Notes under the pieces: model-generated | Told to the model about the DNA's origin: nothing | Seen by the model: the letters and a program-made list of their open reading frames with translations, nothing else | Databases searched by the model: none | Assembly (NCBI GenBank): GCA_934561115.1 | Contig: CAKTFS010000015.1 | Coordinates: 1 to 50,993, forward strand | Direction of reading: 5' to 3' | Source of the DNA: an uncultured Faecalibacterium sp. | GTDB lineage: Bacteria > Bacillota > Clostridia > Oscillospirales > Ruminococcaceae | DNA: 50,993 bases | Translations under genes and position numbers: made by a program | Shown: one piece after another, positions 49,408 through 50,993 of the stretch | Numbering within the stretch: position 1 is the stretch's first letter | How the letters are laid out: the number at the start of each line of letters is the position of its first letter

Positions 49408-50454
49408 TCAGCGGAACAGCCCCGCCAGCCAGCCGAACAGCCCGCCGCTGCGGGTGGTGCTGGTACGGATCTTTGCGCCGGTGTAGTAGTGCTGCAGGAT
49501 CTGCTTGTAGTTCATGCCCTCCTCGGCGGCGTAGCCCACCGCGCCGCACTGGCTCATACCCACGCCGTGACCAAAGCCGTAGTAGGTCATGCAGGGGGTG
49601 CCGCTGGCATCGGTGCCGAAATCGAAGCAGTAGCGGGAGGAAACGAACTGGTTGATGTACCGGTAGCTGCGCCCGTTGGACACCAGCGTGTTGTACTGCA
49701 CAAAACCGCCCAGATCCTTGTGGGTGGTGTCGGCGCTCTGGTAGGGCTCGCCGGTGCGGCTGTCGTTGTACTCTATATAGGTATAGTCCTTGCCGATCAC
49801 CCGGCGCAGCAGGTTGTGGTACTGCTCCTCGTAGGGGCTTTCCACGCTTTGCAGGTAGGGCACACTGGTGCCCCACGCGTCCAGACTGGCGCAGGTGCCG
49901 TACACCCCGGTCTGGGTGTTGTAGCCCGCGCTGGCCGACCACACCGCGTCGCACACGCTGCCGTTGTACACCAGCACCTCATCCTTGACCGCCTGCACCG
50001 CCTTGCGGATGGCGCTGCGGGTAGAGGACGGGATCTGGCTGACCGGGGTGTAGATCAGCGCATTGGCAGACGAGCCGTACTGCTTGTGGTATTCCAGATA
50101 GGAGTGGATGGCCACCGCCTGCGCCTTCCACGCCTGCTGCGCGGCGCTTGCGCTGACATAGCTGCCAATGGAGCCCAGCTCGGTGTAGGTGATGCCCACC
50201 AGACAGTCCTCAAGATCCAGCGTGACGTTGCGTTTGAGCCCCTGCCCCTTGATGTTCAGGTACGGCATGGTGATCTTATCCTTGGAGCCAAACAGCCAGC
50301 TCAGACAGTTTTCGTCCTCTGCGGGGATCAGGGTGGTATCGGCCCCGCCGATGGTGGTGGCAGCCGAAGCCGCTGCCGCCGGGATGCAGACGCACAGCAC
50401 CGCCGCCAGCAGCAAAGCCGCCGCGCGGCGGGCAAAAGAATGCAGATGTTTCAA
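49408..50454 (-). CDS. secreted SpoIID/LytB-domain protein
   Basis: A 348-residue protein with a signal peptide (about 1-30; RRAAALLLAAVLC..AAASA). A SpoIID/LytB domain follows (about 70-330): LEDCLVGITYTELGS, WKAQAVAIHSYLEYHK and the C-terminal GFGHGVGMSQCGAVGYAAEEG match the family, whose best-known member SpoIID trims peptidoglycan during spore engulfment. The start is TTG at 50454, because AAGGAGGG stands 8 bases before it; earlier in-frame ATGs have no site. The family also occurs outside sporulation, so a vegetative wall-remodelling role is likely (inference). Promoter at 50503-50531. Confidence 0.85.
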   Translation of the reverse strand: MKHLHSFARRAAALLLAAVLCVCIPAAAASAATTIGGADTTLIPAEDENCLSWLFGSKDKITMPYLNIKGQGLKRNVTLDLEDCLVGITYTELGSIGSYVSASAAQQAWKAQAVAIHSYLEYHKQYGSSANALIYTPVSQIPSSTRSAIRKAVQAVKDEVLVYNGSVCDAVWSASAGYNTQTGVYGTCASLDAWGTSVPYLQSVESPYEEQYHNLLRRVIGKDYTYIEYNDSRTGEPYQSADTTHKDLGGFVQYNTLVSNGRSYRYINQFVSSRYCFDFGTDASGTPCMTYYGFGHGVGMSQCGAVGYAAEEGMNYKQILQHYYTGAKIRTSTTRSGGLFGWLAGLFR

Positions 50455-50502
50455 AGTCCGGTTCCCTCCTTGTGGGCACATTTTACGTTTTGATATGTCC
50501 TT

Positions 50503-50531
50503 AGTGTAGCACAGCCCGCGCCGCCGGGCAA
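50503..50531 (-). promoter_or_regulatory. promoter for the SpoIID-like gene
   Basis: Minus strand: TTGCCC (50531-50526) and TACACT (50508-50503), spacing 17. Confidence 0.5.
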
Positions 50532-50593
50532 GAACCGGAGTTATGTATTTTGCACCGCGCGGGACGATCTGCGCAAAGGCGCAAAACTTTCTC

Positions 50594-50622
50594 TTGATTT
50601 TACCCATAGAATCCGGTATAAT
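50594..50622 (+). promoter_or_regulatory. promoter for tRNA-Leu
   Basis: TTGATT (50594-50599) and TATAAT (50617-50622), spacing 17, 23 bases before the mature tRNA. Confidence 0.75.
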
Positions 50623-50645
50623 AAAAATCGTTCAAAAAACGATAC

Positions 50646-50729
50646 GCCGGTGTGTCGGAATGGCAGACGAGGGGGACTCAAAATCCCTTGTGCTAATAAC
50701 ACGTGTGGGTTCGACCCCCACCACCGGCA
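50646..50729 (+). tRNA. tRNA-Leu, anticodon CAA
   Basis: An 84-base type II tRNA. The acceptor arms GCCGGTG and CACCGGC pair perfectly. The anticodon loop CTCAAAA carries CAA, reading the leucine codon UUG. A long variable arm (TTGTGCTAATAACACG) and the T loop GGTTCGACC are present. The 3' CCA is not encoded; the discriminator is A. Confidence 0.95.
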
Positions 50730-50741
50730 TAAAAAAGAAAG

Positions 50742-50774
50742 CCCTCCAGCTCGTCTGGAGGGTTTTCTTTTTTA
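50742..50774 (+). terminator. terminator of tRNA-Leu (repeat unit 1)
   Basis: CCCTCCAG-CTCGT-CTGGAGGG followed by TTTTCTTTTTT. Confidence 0.9.
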
Positions 50775-50885
50775 TCTGCGGCGTGTGCGCGGGTCGAACA
50801 GCACGGCCCTGCCCCGCAGGGCGAGCGATCAGCCCTGCGGGCTGTCGCTCAGTGCGCGGGAGACCCCCACCACCGGCATAAAAAA

Positions 50886-50922
50886 GGAAACTCCCCCAGC
50901 TTGTCTGGGGGAGTTCCTTTTT
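50886..50922 (+). terminator. terminator in repeat unit 2
   Basis: CTCCCCCAG-CTTGT-CTGGGGGAG, followed by TTCCTTTTTT. It sits at the same place as the unit 1 terminator but with a different, still fully paired stem. Confidence 0.85.
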
Positions 50923-50993
50923 TATCTGCGGCGTGTGCGCGGGTCGAACAGCACGGCCCTGCCCCGCAGGGCGAGCGATCAGCCCTGCGGGCT

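Larger units (their letters stand above)
50713..50993 (+). repeat. tandem repeat carrying a tRNA 3' end, unit 149 bp
   Basis: The unit begins GACCCCCACCACCGGCATAA, which is the 3' end of the tRNA, at 50713 and again at 50862. Each unit then has an intrinsic terminator, the stretch ATCTGCGGCGTGTGCGCGGG, and two hairpins (GCCCTGC..GCAGGGC, and GAGCGA..AGCCC..GGGCT..TCGCTC). The second unit is cut off by the end of the window. Confidence 0.9.

Noticed and set aside
46741..50493. A plus-strand frame of 1250 codons.
   Set aside because: Antisense to the glycosyltransferase genes and the SpoIID-like gene, all of which have clear motifs on the minus strand.
50713..50993. A second tRNA gene in the repeat after tRNA-Leu.
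   Set aside because: Only the 3' 17 bases of the tRNA are repeated; no acceptor 5' strand, D arm or anticodon arm is present in the second unit.

Overview
The window reads as chromosomal DNA of a GC-rich Firmicute of the Oscillospiraceae/Ruminococcaceae, most probably Faecalibacterium or a close relative. The grounds are inference: Firmicutes-style T-box leaders, strong AAGGAGG ribosome sites, TTGACA/TATAAT promoters, GC-rich coding sequence, rpmG/feo/TrpXYZ/NiaR genes of clostridial type, and gene ends crowded with short palindromic repeats. No phage, plasmid, insertion-sequence transposase, CRISPR array or rRNA is visible.

Layout. 1-4646: the start of rpmG leaves on the minus strand; ddl, murI, a DUF1934 gene and argS run on the plus strand (cell-wall precursors and translation). 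4958-9166: a dus gene, convergent with a yfbR-type nucleotidase, then a YfhO-type membrane protein. 9206-12968: a tryptophan T-box leader controls a TrpXYZ-type ABC importer. 13140-16576: a GntR/FCD regulator, a Fur-family regulator, then an asparagine T-box leader in front of an asparagine synthetase. 17123-22137: TetR and NiaR regulators, then an alpha-amylase family enzyme divergent from glgB. 22217-30268: a polytopic membrane protein, a short trigger-factor-like protein, a multi-cluster iron-sulfur protein, an acyl-CoA-synthetase-like enzyme with a structured leader, and a secreted SGNH hydrolase. 30627-34030: a CydDC-like exporter pair. 34959-40126: a ferrous-iron island (DtxR-type regulator, Cys-rich membrane peptide, a 35-residue membrane peptide, feoB, two feoA, a DUF3793 gene) tied together by a shared palindrome at three promoters. 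40254-50454: a uridine-kinase-like gene, dTDP-rhamnose genes rfbA/rfbD/rfbB without rfbC, three glycosyltransferase-type genes and a SpoIID-like secreted protein. 50646-end: tRNA-Leu(CAA) followed by a tandem repeat that copies the tRNA 3' end plus terminator.

The most distinctive material is between the genes. A composite repeat built of modules (called A, D, C and B here) occupies most long intergenic gaps in a nearly fixed order A-D-C. Module A has two hairpins whose arms differ between copies but stay complementary. Module B is inserted inside module A at two places, and module A supplies the stop codon of two unrelated proteins. The iron operators, the tRNA-end duplication with co-varying terminators and the 16-bp duplication around a small element at the amylase 3' end are the other observations most worth testing.
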